64,000 nt of DNA from NCBI RefSeq assembly GCF_013249045.1, contig NZ_JABRWP010000004.1, forward strand, positions 1-64,000, read 5' to 3'. Position 1 is the stretch's first letter. Each line of letters starts with the position of its first letter. Below are positions 18,053 to 26,913 of this stretch, in pieces. This DNA comes from Winogradskyella eckloniae. GTDB lineage: Bacteria; Bacteroidota; Bacteroidia; Flavobacteriales; Flavobacteriaceae. The position numbers and the translations under genes were made by a program. Under the pieces are notes generated by a model. It was not told the DNA's origin and made no database searches. It was given only the letters and a program-made list of their open reading frames with translations.

Positions 18053-18565
18053 TTATTGAACGTAATCCATAACAGCTTCAAAATCATTAATATCTAAATT
18101 AGAACTGTTTACCAAATCTACAGGTAAAACCACAATTCTAAATGTTTGGTTTATTCTTTCTTCATCTAAGAGTAAATTAAAATCAAAAGTAGGATGAGAT
18201 TCAATAAAAATGGTTACAAAATCAAAGTTATGTTCAAAGTTATATTGAAACTCTTCGCCAGCATTAATATAGACGGTTTCAGGAAGTGCTTTCCAAACAT
18301 CAAACCCATCAACTTGACCTCTTAAATGATAAACTAACACCATATCAGATTCATATAATTCAATGTCTAGAGGAATTTCTAAAGTTTCTTGATATCCATT
18401 GTTAGATGTAAAGTCTATAGTTCTTTCAAAGGATTGTCCTGTGATATTAACACCATCATAGCCATCAAAGCCTGGAGGGCCTTGCTCGCCTGTACAAGAA
18501 GTTAGTAATAATGCAAATACTGTAATAATAGATAATATATGTCTCATAATGTTTAGGTTTTTCAA
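18053..18565 (-). CDS. Small lipoprotein with a short collagen-like segment
   Basis: 170 residues. A signal peptide ends in the lipobox LLLTSC (lipid Cys24 if the first ATG is used); an internal ATG at 18547 (MRHILSI) would give an equally good signal. Directly after the Cys is a short Gly-X-Y stretch, GEQGPPGFDGYDG, then a soluble beta-rich region with paired acidic and aromatic residues. Five or so triplets are too few for a stable triple helix, so the segment is probably a linker. Many Bacteroidota encode lipoproteins of this design; function is unknown. It has its own terminator and is divergent from dnaK. Confidence 0.82.
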   Translation of the reverse strand: MKNLNIMRHILSIITVFALLLTSCTGEQGPPGFDGYDGVNITGQSFERTIDFTSNNGYQETLEIPLDIELYESDMVLVYHLRGQVDGFDVWKALPETVYINAGEEFQYNFEHNFDFVTIFIESHPTFDFNLLLDEERINQTFRIVVLPVDLVNSSNLDINDFEAVMDYVQ

Positions 18566-18626
18566 TTAAGTATCAATATTAATACCAAAGTTGAGTTTAA
18601 TTCAGAAAAATGATTTAATTCTTTTC

Positions 18627-18639
18627 TGACATCATGTCA
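18627..18639. promoter_or_regulatory. Perfect dyad TGACATCATGTCA upstream of dnaK
   Basis: A 13-base perfect palindrome around a central C, followed eight bases later by a further TGTCATGGCA. It sits in the divergent region between the lipoprotein gene and dnaK, about 100 bases before the dnaK ATG. It has operator geometry; the cognate regulator is unknown. Confidence 0.4.
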
Positions 18640-18704
18640 TATTTTTTGTCATGGCATAATCATTGACTAATACTAACCGAGTTTAAAATTAATAACACGA
18701 TACT

Positions 18705-18714
18705 TTTCGCGAAA
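18705..18714. promoter_or_regulatory. Palindrome TTTCGCGAAA in the dnaK leader region
   Basis: A perfect 10-base palindrome extending to CTTTTCGCGAAAGCGG, 26 bases before the dnaK start. It is GC-rich against an AT-rich background. It may be a regulatory site or one of the short iterated palindromes common in flavobacterial genomes. No CIRCE-type operator is visible. Confidence 0.35.
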
Positions 18715-18740
18715 GCGGAAAACAAATAACAAATATAATT

Positions 18741-20642
18741 ATGAGTAAGATTATTGGAATTGATTTAGGTACAACCAACTCTTGTGTTTCTGTAATGGAA
18801 GGTAATGAGCCAGTTGTAATCCCAAACGCTGAAGGTAAGAGAACAACACCTTCAGTTATCGCTTTCGTAGAAGGTGGTGAAATTAAAGTAGGAGATCCTG
18901 CAAAAAGACAAGCGGTTACTAACCCAACAAAAACAGTTTATTCTATTAAACGTTTTATGGGTAACAAGTATTCTGAGTCTAAGAAGGAAGCAGAACGTGT
19001 ACCATATACAGTAGTAAAAGGTGACAACGATACACCAAGAGTAGATATTGATGGTCGTTTATATACTCCTCAAGAATTATCAGCTATGATTCTTCAAAAA
19101 ATGAAGAAAACGGCTGAAGATTATTTGGGTCAAGATGTGTCTGAAGCTGTAATTACAGTACCAGCATATTTTAACGATGCACAAAGACAAGCAACAAAAG
19201 AAGCTGGTGAGATTGCAGGTTTAAAAGTTCGTAGAATTATTAACGAACCAACAGCTGCAGCATTAGCTTACGGAATGGATAAAAAAGGGACTGACCAAAA
19301 AATCGTCGTTTTCGATTTTGGTGGAGGTACGCATGATGTTTCTATCCTTGAGTTAGGTGATGGTGTCTTTGAAGTATTGTCTACAGATGGTGATACGCAT
19401 TTAGGTGGTGATGATGTTGACCAGCGTATTATCGATTGGTTAGCTGAAGAGTTTAAAGCGGATGAGAACATGGATTTACGCGAAGATCCAATGGCATTAC
19501 AGCGTTTAAAAGAAGCTGCAGAAAAGGCTAAAATTGAATTATCGTCATCTGCACAAACAGAAATAAACTTACCATATGTAACGGCTACAGCTAGTGGACC
19601 AAAGCACTTGGTACGTACATTATCTCGTTCTAAGTTTGAACAGTTAATAGATGATTTAATTAAACGTACAATAGAGCCATGTCAAACCGCTTTAAAAGCT
19701 GCAGGTTTATCTAAAAATGACATTGACGAAGTCATTTTAGTAGGTGGATCTACAAGAATACCAGCAGTACAAGATGCTGTAGAAAAATTCTTTGGAAAAG
19801 CACCAAGTAAAGGAGTAAATCCTGATGAGGTTGTTTCTTTAGGAGCAGGTATACAAGGTGGTGTATTAACAGGTGATGTAAAAGACGTTCTTTTATTAGA
19901 CGTTACGCCATTATCTCTTGGTATTGAAACGATGGGTAACGTTAAGACTAACTTAATTGAAGCCAATACTACGATTCCTACAAAGAAATCGCAAGTATTC
20001 TCAACAGCAGCAGATAATCAGCCATCAGTAGAGATTCATGTTTTACAAGGTGAGCGTCCTATGGCAGCAGATAACAAAACAATTGGTCGTTTCCACTTAG
20101 ATGGTATTCCACCAGCAAGACGAGGAACACCTCAGATTGAAGTAACGTTTGATATTGATGCTAATGGTATCATTAAAGTATCTGCAGAAGATAAAGCTAC
20201 TGGTAAAAAACAAGATATTAGAATTGAAGCATCTTCAGGATTAACAGAAGATGAAATCCAGAAAATGAAGCAAGAAGCAGAAGCAAATGCAGAAGCAGAT
20301 GCTAAAGCGGCTGAAAGTGCTAAAAAATTAAATGAAGCGGATTCTATGATTTTTCAAACAGAAAGTCAGCTGAAAGAATTTGGTGATAAATTATCTGATG
20401 ATAAAAAACAACCAATTGAAGCTGCGCTTGAAGAATTGAAAAAAGCATATGAAACAAAAGATATCGCAGTTATTGAGCCAGCTTTAGAGAAAATCAATGA
20501 AGCATGGAAAGTAGCAAGTGAAGAAATGTACAAAGCACAAGCAGAAGCTCAAGGTGGAGCTGCAGGTCCTGAAGCAGGAGCAGAGCAGCCTAATGACGCG
20601 TCTAGCGATGTAGAAGACGTAGATTTCGAGGAAGTAAAATAA
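18741..20642 (+). CDS. dnaK: Molecular chaperone DnaK (Hsp70)
   Basis: 633 residues, full length. The nucleotide-binding domain begins [18 protein letters not shown] and has [42 protein letters not shown] and [14 protein letters not shown]. The substrate-binding domain follows from about residue 385 ([16 protein letters not shown]), and the helical lid ends in an acidic tail ([11 protein letters not shown]). It is the ATP-driven Hsp70 chaperone, working with DnaJ and GrpE, which are not in the window. The phosphate-2 motif has His where many Hsp70s have Phe (GGGTH instead of GGGTF), probably a lineage variant. It is monocistronic, with its own terminator. Confidence 0.98.
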   Translation: MSKIIGIDLGTTNSCVSVMEGNEPVVIPNAEGKRTTPSVIAFVEGGEIKVGDPAKRQAVTNPTKTVYSIKRFMGNKYSESKKEAERVPYTVVKGDNDTPRVDIDGRLYTPQELSAMILQKMKKTAEDYLGQDVSEAVITVPAYFNDAQRQATKEAGEIAGLKVRRIINEPTAAALAYGMDKKGTDQKIVVFDFGGGTHDVSILELGDGVFEVLSTDGDTHLGGDDVDQRIIDWLAEEFKADENMDLREDPMALQRLKEAAEKAKIELSSSAQTEINLPYVTATASGPKHLVRTLSRSKFEQLIDDLIKRTIEPCQTALKAAGLSKNDIDEVILVGGSTRIPAVQDAVEKFFGKAPSKGVNPDEVVSLGAGIQGGVLTGDVKDVLLLDVTPLSLGIETMGNVKTNLIEANTTIPTKKSQVFSTAADNQPSVEIHVLQGERPMAADNKTIGRFHLDGIPPARRGTPQIEVTFDIDANGIIKVSAEDKATGKKQDIRIEASSGLTEDEIQKMKQEAEANAEADAKAAESAKKLNEADSMIFQTESQLKEFGDKLSDDKKQPIEAALEELKKAYETKDIAVIEPALEKINEAWKVASEEMYKAQAEAQGGAAGPEAGAEQPNDASSDVEDVDFEEVK

Positions 20643-20693
20643 GACAAACCTAATTTGTTATTCTGAACTTCTTGGTTCAGATCAAAATAAAAG

Positions 20694-20723
20694 AACGCAA
20701 CCATTCATTTGGTTGCGTTTTTT
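20694..20723 (+). terminator. Terminator of dnaK
   Basis: AACGCAACCA pairs perfectly with TGGTTGCGTT around a six-base loop and is followed by six T. It lies about 50 bases after the dnaK stop. Confidence 0.9.
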
Positions 20724-20854
20724 GTTGTGCTTATTATAAGTTTTAATTTGATAGCTGCTATTTATCGAGAACTTAAATCACTTCTTCTAATACCTTTAAC
20801 ATATTTGTTTCATTTAAAAATGGTAAACTACATTTACAGTAAATCCCTCATCAA

Positions 20855-21982
20855 ATGAATCTCTATTCATCGCTTAAGCGCGTATTGATTAAACATGTTT
20901 TAAGCTTTAGAAAACGCTTCTGGGAATTCAATTTAAAAATGAATGCCAGAAAATATGTTAAGGAAGTTCTACGTCAAAATAAAGCACCTAAATTAAGCTC
21001 TAGCGAAATAGCAAAAGTAAAAGCCTACTATAAATCTAAAGGTTATAAATTAGAAAACACTTATTGGCATCAGTATTATAAAGGCTTAACCAATGAGTTT
21101 CACGTAAATTATATACCTGAAGATATGTTTAATGCACTCATTGCGCCAAGATTCAATCAAATGCGTCAATGGCCAGCATTATTAGACAAAAATTTATCGT
21201 ATATACTCTTCAAGGGATTTCCTCAGCCAAAAGCAATTGTACAAAATATTAACGGTTTTTATTTTGTGGATGGTAAAATCGTGGATCAGTCTGTAGCTAT
21301 AGACACGTGTAATTCTATAAACACAGCATTGATTATAAAACCAACCATTGATTCTGGAGATGGTATTATGGTCAACAAATTTACGGTTGAAAATGATAAA
21401 ACGACTTTCGAAAATTTAACGGTTTCAGAATTATTTAAAAAATATAAAAAGGATTTTATTGTTCAAGAAACTGTAGCGCAAAGTGCTGTATTAAAGAGTT
21501 TAAATCCTACGTCATTAAATACCATTAGAGTAATGACCTATTTAAAAGACGATAACGTATATGTTTTATCTTCTGTACTTAGAATTGGACAACCTCATAG
21601 TGCTACTGATAATTTTAGTGGTGGTGGTATTATTTGTGGCATAAAATCAAATGGAAATTTAAAAAGCAGAGCCTATACAAGAGCAGGAGCAATCTTAAAT
21701 AAGTCACATACCAAAGTTGTTTTTGAAGGTATTGCTATACCTAATTATGAGTCCGTTTTAAACATGGTTAAACGTATGCATCCTATTATCCCTTATTTTA
21801 AAATTGTGTCTTGGGATATTGGTATAGATAGTAATAACGAACCAGTTTTTATAGAATACAACACGTATTATCAAGATGTAGATTTACATCAAATAGCTAA
21901 TGGTCCATTGTTTGGGGAATTTACTGATGATATTTTAGACTTAAGTTTAAGGTCTACTGATTCTGCTTATAACGATTTATAA
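20855..21982 (+). CDS. Sugar-transfer associated ATP-grasp domain protein
   Basis: 375 residues. The ATP-grasp part (about 120-365) shows DSGDGIMVNKF, SLNTIRVMTYL, DNFSGGGIICGI and the metal-ligand end motif WDIGIDSNNEPVFIEYNTYYQDVD. Proteins of this Pfam group (ATPgrasp_ST) occur in exopolysaccharide and capsule clusters and are thought to attach amino-acid or similar acyl groups to sugars through carboxylate-amine ligation. The neighbouring CapK-like ligase and NeuD-like acetyltransferase support that setting. The gene converges with the CapK-like gene with a 29-base overlap of coding ends. Confidence 0.85.
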   Translation: MNLYSSLKRVLIKHVLSFRKRFWEFNLKMNARKYVKEVLRQNKAPKLSSSEIAKVKAYYKSKGYKLENTYWHQYYKGLTNEFHVNYIPEDMFNALIAPRFNQMRQWPALLDKNLSYILFKGFPQPKAIVQNINGFYFVDGKIVDQSVAIDTCNSINTALIIKPTIDSGDGIMVNKFTVENDKTTFENLTVSELFKKYKKDFIVQETVAQSAVLKSLNPTSLNTIRVMTYLKDDNVYVLSSVLRIGQPHSATDNFSGGGIICGIKSNGNLKSRAYTRAGAILNKSHTKVVFEGIAIPNYESVLNMVKRMHPIIPYFKIVSWDIGIDSNNEPVFIEYNTYYQDVDLHQIANGPLFGEFTDDILDLSLRSTDSAYNDL

Positions 21983-23273
21983 CTTTACGCCGTTTACCAG
22001 ATGCTAATGCTGGTATTTCATCAACGAAAGTTATAGTGATTTTAGCGTCTGGTCCAAAATCAGACTTTATATCTGCAATGAGTTCCGTTTCAAATGGAAA
22101 CGTATTTGGTTCTTGAAGATTCAATTTTACCTCATAATCTTTTTCATCTAACTGAATAAACTGATACTGTTTCAACAGGTGATAATACTTGTAAAATTTG
22201 GTATAAACGACAAAAGAAGAGAGTAGATTTCCCATGGTATCGTAAATTACATCCATTTGTCTGCCTTCTATTTGTTTAAAAACAAGATTATGGTTTTTAT
22301 CGTGTCCAAATTTTGCAATATCACCTGTGTCATATCTAATAATTGGCATAGCGTAATTGAATAAATCGGTAACCACAATACGTCCAAATGAATTTGGTTT
22401 GGCTGGCAAATCATTATCTAAGTTTAATAATTCTATATGATAACTGGCAGCGTTTATAACAAAATCATTAGGACTATTTAACGTTTGTTGTGCTATAATC
22501 CCAATTTCTTCGCTAGAATATCTCGAGAGAATTTGGGTATTAAGGTGTTTGCCTAATGTTGTTTTAGTATAAGGATTTAAGTATTCGGAATTTGCAATTG
22601 CTGAGGTTAAACCTAATGTATTTAAAAATATATTGTTCTTTTCAAGATATTGGGCAATCATTTCGTAAGCAGAGGCAAAGCCCAACATCGTTTTTTTAAC
22701 TTGCCGATCTGATTTTAATAAATTTAAAAAGGATTCAATTCTTTCATCAGTAAGTCTAGAAATATCAAACTGCACAATGTTTTGTAACCAAGATTTTAAT
22801 GTCCCTTTTTTATTATGTTGTCTCCAAACTTCGAGTTCATACAAACGATTTCCAACGCTAAAATTAGATTGATCATAAAAGTAAATAGCATCTGCGTGAT
22901 TTCTGTTTCGTTTGCTTTGATTCTGAAACAAAAAAAAGGGGACTCCAGTTGAGCCACTCGTAGACACTTTAAAGTTTTTTTGATCCTTAAACTTTTCAGA
23001 TTGAAAGCGTTCAAAATTATCTTGAATTATTGTCTTTCTAATCACAGGAAAATTAGAGAGTTCATTTTCACTACGATAAGCTTTGTAAAACGGAGTTGAT
23101 TGCTTGGCGTGATTTAGTAAGTTCTTTAAATGTGCTTCCTTGGTTTGCTTAGATTTTTCAGAATGCGGTTGTTCTATTCCACGTTTAATCTCTTCGAGTT
23201 GACTTTTAATAGTTTTACCTTTTAGGTAGTCTATGAGCCAAAAGAAATGATGTCTTATAAAATTTAAATTCAT
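21954..23273 (-). CDS. CapK / phenylacetate-CoA ligase-like adenylate-forming enzyme
   Basis: 439 residues. The ATP-binding P-loop is STSGSTGVPFFLFQN (about residues 105-120), with YSSEEIGIIAQQ as the acceptor-binding motif and VVTDLFNYAMPIIRYDTGDIAKFG in the C-terminal part. CapK-type enzymes of capsule clusters belong to the ANL superfamily related to PaaK; the acyl substrate is unknown. It is transcribed after the NeuD-like gene (11-base gap), so the two probably act together on surface polysaccharide modification. Its 3' end overlaps the convergent ATP-grasp gene by 29 bases. Confidence 0.85.
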   Translation of the reverse strand: MNLNFIRHHFFWLIDYLKGKTIKSQLEEIKRGIEQPHSEKSKQTKEAHLKNLLNHAKQSTPFYKAYRSENELSNFPVIRKTIIQDNFERFQSEKFKDQKNFKVSTSGSTGVPFFLFQNQSKRNRNHADAIYFYDQSNFSVGNRLYELEVWRQHNKKGTLKSWLQNIVQFDISRLTDERIESFLNLLKSDRQVKKTMLGFASAYEMIAQYLEKNNIFLNTLGLTSAIANSEYLNPYTKTTLGKHLNTQILSRYSSEEIGIIAQQTLNSPNDFVINAASYHIELLNLDNDLPAKPNSFGRIVVTDLFNYAMPIIRYDTGDIAKFGHDKNHNLVFKQIEGRQMDVIYDTMGNLLSSFVVYTKFYKYYHLLKQYQFIQLDEKDYEVKLNLQEPNTFPFETELIADIKSDFGPDAKITITFVDEIPALASGKRRKVINRYKQNQ

Positions 23274-23284
23274 ACCTAATGCTG

Positions 23285-23950
23285 TTAACCTAAATATGGA
23301 GAATCTTCGTTTCTATTTTTTACGGTGTGAATAGGGTTACCAAAAGCGGTTTTGAGATGACCAATGGATTTTAAAACTAACGATCCTGCTCCAATTACCG
23401 TATTATTTCCTATTGTGAGACTTTGTATAACTATGGCACGTAATCCTATTGCAGAACATTTACCAATGGATACGTTTCCTGCTATTGTAACTCCAGATGC
23501 TAAGCTAGAGAAATCGTCTAAAATAGAGTCGTGACCTAAGGTAGAAGCCGTGTTAATTATGCATTGTTTACCCACTTTTGCACCTGCATTAATGACAGTA
23601 TTTGCCATAATAACAGTACCAACATCTATACTTATATCTTGAGCTAATGTAGCTGTTGGGTGTATTACGGTAAAAAACTGAAGATTGGGAGTTGCTTTTT
23701 CAATAGCTTTGACAATGTTTTTTCGTTTAAAATTATCGCCAATTGCAACGACAATACCATCTATTTTATGTTCTTGAGAAACCTTTTGTAAATCTTCTAA
23801 ATGTCCTAAAATAGTATATCCATTGAGTTCTAAACCAATTGGTTTATAAGAATCTATAAAGCCTTTTATAGCGTGGCTTTTATTCTTTTCAATAATATCA
23901 ATAATCATTTTAGCATGGCCAGATGCGCCGTAAATAAGTATGTTTTTCAT
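23285..23950 (-). CDS. NeuD/PglD-like sugar O- or N-acetyltransferase
   Basis: 221 residues. An N-terminal Rossmann-like PglD domain (NILIYGASGHAKMIIDII) is followed from about residue 95 by left-handed beta-helix hexapeptide repeats (INAGAKVGKQCIINTAS, IAGNVSIGKCSAIGL, IGNNTVIGAGSLVLKS). The catalytic His of the family is probably in TLGHDSIL. Members acetylate sialic acid or UDP-sugar amines with acetyl-CoA. First gene of the two-gene minus-strand unit; a 16-base palindrome and a -7 element lie upstream. Confidence 0.9.
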   Translation of the reverse strand: MKNILIYGASGHAKMIIDIIEKNKSHAIKGFIDSYKPIGLELNGYTILGHLEDLQKVSQEHKIDGIVVAIGDNFKRKNIVKAIEKATPNLQFFTVIHPTATLAQDISIDVGTVIMANTVINAGAKVGKQCIINTASTLGHDSILDDFSSLASGVTIAGNVSIGKCSAIGLRAIVIQSLTIGNNTVIGAGSLVLKSIGHLKTAFGNPIHTVKNRNEDSPYLG

Positions 23951-23969
23951 TAATACTAGAATAGGTTGT

Positions 23970-23985
23970 TATAGCAATTGCTATA
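23970..23985. promoter_or_regulatory. Perfect 16-base palindrome TATAGCAATTGCTATA before the NeuD-like gene
   Basis: The palindrome has no central spacer and lies 20 bases upstream of the NeuD-like start codon, between it and a -7 element. Its size and position fit a repressor operator, but the regulator is unknown. Confidence 0.4.
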
Positions 23986-24007
23986 GCATAGATTTGGTTT
24001 TATAATA

Positions 24008-24015
24008 CAAAAATA
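24008..24015 (-). promoter_or_regulatory. -7 promoter element (TATTTTTG) of the NeuD-like/CapK-like unit
   Basis: The minus strand reads TATTTTTG, a full TAnnTTTG match, 58 bases from the start codon. No TTG at ideal spacing is seen. Confidence 0.35.
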
Positions 24016-24132
24016 CACAATCATTAATTAATACTAAGAAATAAGTCTGATGTGTGAAGTTTTTCTATTATTCTAACGAAACATTGATTTATTTAAGGTT
24101 ATTTTGTAAACGAAAATAGTTTTAGGTAATGT

Positions 24133-25359
24133 ATGTCGTTTAATAAATCATTTCTTTCTGTCCCTGTAAAAAATTTGGCTGTAAAACTCAACGCTAAAGG
24201 TGAGCAATTTGTAGTTAAAGGGCATCCTTGGGTGTTTTCTAATAGTATTGTTAAGATTAATGACGATGCCAAAACAGGTGATTTAGCAATAATTTTTAGC
24301 AAGAATAAAAACAAAGTTATTGGTTTAGGTCTATACGATGGAAATTCTCCAATTCGTATAAAAATGATTCATAATGCAGAAACTAAAGTAATTATTGATG
24401 CCAAATTTTTTCATGACAAGATTACATTAGCGTTTCAAAAAAGAGCAGAACTTCTTAGCACTAACACCAATAGTTATCGCTTAATATTTGGAGAAAATGA
24501 TGGATTTCCAGGATTAATTGCAGATGTGTATGCTTCTGTTTTAGTGGTAAAATTGTATTCAGAAATTTGGTTACCGTATTTAGAGTCAATTCTAAACAGT
24601 CTAAAACAAGTATCTCATGCAGAATCCATTGTGATGCGTTTAAGTAGAGGATTGCAAAACAGCACCAACCATAATTTAATCGACGGTGAAGTTATTTATG
24701 GTACGCTCCATTCTCCTGTTGTGGAGTTTGTAGAGCACAGTGTAAAATTCTCTGCAAATGTTATAAAGGGTCATAAAACAGGTTATTTTTTAGATCACAG
24801 AGCAAATAGAAAACGCGTAGGTGAGTTAAGCACTGGTAAATCTGTATTAGATGTATTTTCTTATGCTGGAGGATTTTCTGTACATGCTTTAGCCAATCAA
24901 GCCACTGATGTTACTAGTTTAGATATTAGTAAACAAGCTTTAGATATGGCACGACAAAACGGAAAATTAAATGATTATTCTGGCGTACATAAAACCATTT
25001 CTGGTGATGCGTTTGAGGTCATGGAATCTTTAATTCGTAAAGGAATAACCTACGAGGTTGTTGTTATAGATCCTCCTAGTTTTGCCAAACAACAATCTGA
25101 GGTAGAATTAGCTAAGAAGAAATACGCGCAATTAGCAGCGTTAGGAGAGAAGCTCACGGCAAAAAAAGGAATATTAGTTTTGGCATCTTGTTCATCTAGA
25201 GTTTTAGCACAATCATTTTTTGATTTAAATGCAAGAGTACTAAATATGCAATCTAGGCTATTTGAAATTGAATTAAAGACCACACATGATATAGATCATC
25301 CTATAGCGTTTCAAGAAGGTGCGTACTTAAAATGTGGCTATTATAGGTTCTTAGAATAA
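24133..25359 (+). CDS. Class I SAM-dependent rRNA methyltransferase (RlmI family)
   Basis: 408 residues. The N-terminal PUA domain (about 1-85, LNAKGEQFVVKGHPWVFSNSI) is followed by a RlmI-like EEHEE domain and a Rossmann methyltransferase with SVLDVFSYAGGFSVHAL (SAM loop), SLDISKQALDMARQN and the catalytic VVIDPPSFAKQ. Family members methylate cytosine C5 in 23S rRNA (RlmI at C1962 in E. coli). I cannot fix the exact base here. The ATG at 24133 gives a complete PUA domain. Confidence 0.93.
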   Translation: MSFNKSFLSVPVKNLAVKLNAKGEQFVVKGHPWVFSNSIVKINDDAKTGDLAIIFSKNKNKVIGLGLYDGNSPIRIKMIHNAETKVIIDAKFFHDKITLAFQKRAELLSTNTNSYRLIFGENDGFPGLIADVYASVLVVKLYSEIWLPYLESILNSLKQVSHAESIVMRLSRGLQNSTNHNLIDGEVIYGTLHSPVVEFVEHSVKFSANVIKGHKTGYFLDHRANRKRVGELSTGKSVLDVFSYAGGFSVHALANQATDVTSLDISKQALDMARQNGKLNDYSGVHKTISGDAFEVMESLIRKGITYEVVVIDPPSFAKQQSEVELAKKKYAQLAALGEKLTAKKGILVLASCSSRVLAQSFFDLNARVLNMQSRLFEIELKTTHDIDHPIAFQEGAYLKCGYYRFLE

Positions 25360-25415
25360 TTTATTATGTAAATTTATGAAGTCTTAATAGAAATATCTAC
25401 TTAAAAAATAGTACC

Positions 25416-25943
25416 ATGATAAAGCTAAACTATTTCTATTTATTTTGTTGCGTCATTTGTTTAATGGCATGCGCTTCAGATGATGATAACTCTAATGATG
25501 AATTGAGTACTTCTGATTTATTAGGGACTTGGGTAGGTGTAGACTTAGATTATTCTGGCAACACAACATTTGAGTATTTAGGGATACCTGTAGTGTCTCA
25601 GTTTACAGGCGAAGCCTATGATATAGACTATACAATTACCTTTACAGATAACCCAAATCAATTCTATACCAATGGTACTTATAGTATGGAACTTACTACA
25701 ACATTTTTAGGGGAAACAGAGGTTAGTTCCGTTGAAAATTTAGAATTTTTAGGAGATGGAACTTGGTCACTTTCTGGTAGTGAATTAACTATTGAACGAG
25801 ATGGGTTCTCTTCGGTTGCAACGGTAACCTTAGTCTCTAATGATGTAATAGAGGTCGATCTTATGGAAGAACAATCTACCACATTAGAAGGTGTAGATTA
25901 CATTGTTAATGTGCATAGCATTTCTACTTTTGAAAGACAATAG
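25416..25943 (+). CDS. Lipocalin-like lipoprotein of unknown function
   Basis: 175 residues. The signal MIKLNYFYLFCCVICLMAC ends in a lipobox with Cys19, followed by the acidic tether SDDDNSNDE. The rest begins LLGTWVGVDLDYSGNTTFEY, and later LGDGTWSLSGSELTIERDG, the alternating pattern of small beta-barrel lipoproteins of Bacteroidota (lipocalin-like). No catalytic residues are evident. It stands alone, with 56 bp before it and about 135 bp after it. Confidence 0.8.
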   Translation: MIKLNYFYLFCCVICLMACASDDDNSNDELSTSDLLGTWVGVDLDYSGNTTFEYLGIPVVSQFTGEAYDIDYTITFTDNPNQFYTNGTYSMELTTTFLGETEVSSVENLEFLGDGTWSLSGSELTIERDGFSSVATVTLVSNDVIEVDLMEEQSTTLEGVDYIVNVHSISTFERQ

Positions 25944-25986
25944 CACATTTCCACCATTTTAGAGCTTTAGTATATTAACTAAAACT

Positions 25987-26002
25987 ACTATGCGTGCATA
26001 GT
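25987..26002. promoter_or_regulatory. Operator-like inverted repeat ACTATGC-GT-GCATAGT
   Basis: Two perfect 7-base half sites are separated by GT. They lie nine bases upstream of a TATATTTG -7 element, covering the place of the -33 element. This is the arrangement expected for a repressor operator controlling the cupin-like lipoprotein gene. No regulator gene is adjacent. Confidence 0.6.
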
Positions 26003-26011
26003 AAATTTAAC

Positions 26012-26019
26012 TATATTTG
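26012..26019 (+). promoter_or_regulatory. -7 promoter element (TATATTTG) of the cupin-like lipoprotein gene
   Basis: This is a full consensus match placed 60 bases before the ATG at 26080. It argues that transcription begins at about 26025, so an apparent start at 26017 within it cannot be used. Confidence 0.6.
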
Positions 26020-26079
26020 CACTGGTTCATTTTTAGAAGAACTTTTAATTTTAAAACATTTAAATCAAAACAAAACGTC

Positions 26080-26766
26080 ATGAAACATTTTATTGCATTA
26101 CTTTCATTAACAATGTTGACCTTTTTAACAAGCTGTAACACAACTACTGAAAAAAAATCAATTGTCGAAACTAAAGACGAAACCCATAAAACATTAGCGT
26201 TTAGTAATGACCAATTTTATGACTCAGATGGTGTTTTTTTAGAAGAAAAAGCGAAAGATGCTTTAATGGAAATGTTGGTTTATCATGACTATCCTGTTTT
26301 TGATGGTTTACGTGAAAAAATATGGTTAACCGATTATAATAAAGGTGATTATGCTAATTTAGGTTTGGCTTCAGTGATGTTTGTAAACAATGAAAAGGAC
26401 CAATATATGCTAATGGATATTTTTCTTTTACCTGGTCAAATGTTGGGCGAGCATAAGCATTTTGCTGCTGAAAATAATCCTGCTAAAATGGAAGGTTGGC
26501 TAATAAGACATGGAAAGAGTTATATAGCTGGTGTAGGCGAAGATAATTTGTCTCAATTTCCACAGGTTGTAGTTCCAAAAACACATTGGGATGGTAAAGT
26601 CACTGCTAAACATATTGTTGAAGCCAATGAAGGCGAATTTGATTCTTTAGCCATTGTAGAATCTGCACATTGGCAAATGGCAGGTCCAGAAGGTGCTATT
26701 ATAACGGAAGTGGGTAATGTACATACTAATTCTGGCGTATTAAGATCAGATCCAGAGATGAATTAA
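26080..26766 (+). CDS. Cupin-like lipoprotein of unknown function
   Basis: 228 residues from the ATG at 26080, which begins a lipoprotein signal (MKHFIALLSLTMLTFLTSC, lipid Cys19). I rejected an in-frame ATG at 26017 because it overlaps the promoter and buries the signal. The mature part has a cupin-like core with a possible metal site in PGQMLGEHKHFAAE and a second His in GNVHTNSGVL; it loosely resembles sugar-isomerase or cupin proteins. It would lie in the periplasm or at the outer membrane. The perfect inverted repeat in front of the promoter suggests tight, inducible control. Function is not assigned. Confidence 0.75.
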   Translation: MKHFIALLSLTMLTFLTSCNTTTEKKSIVETKDETHKTLAFSNDQFYDSDGVFLEEKAKDALMEMLVYHDYPVFDGLREKIWLTDYNKGDYANLGLASVMFVNNEKDQYMLMDIFLLPGQMLGEHKHFAAENNPAKMEGWLIRHGKSYIAGVGEDNLSQFPQVVVPKTHWDGKVTAKHIVEANEGEFDSLAIVESAHWQMAGPEGAIITEVGNVHTNSGVLRSDPEMN

Positions 26767-26913
26767 TGAAAAGTAAGATTGCCATATCTCGCAGCATTTA
26801 ATAATTGCGCTTAACACAGATAATCAATTAAAATTGAATAAAAGACTTATAATTAGATTGTTCTTTAAAATAATGCATCGTTAGTGAACAATTACATTTA
26901 AATAAATAAGATT

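Noticed and set aside
18440..18500. Collagen-like protein
   Set aside because: Only about four or five Gly-X-Y triplets are present, too short for a triple helix; a lipoprotein with a Gly-rich linker is more likely.
19316..19345. Mutation in the DnaK phosphate-2 motif (GGGTH instead of GGGTF)
   Set aside because: The rest of DnaK is intact and I recall the same His in other flavobacterial DnaK proteins, so it is probably a lineage feature and not damage.
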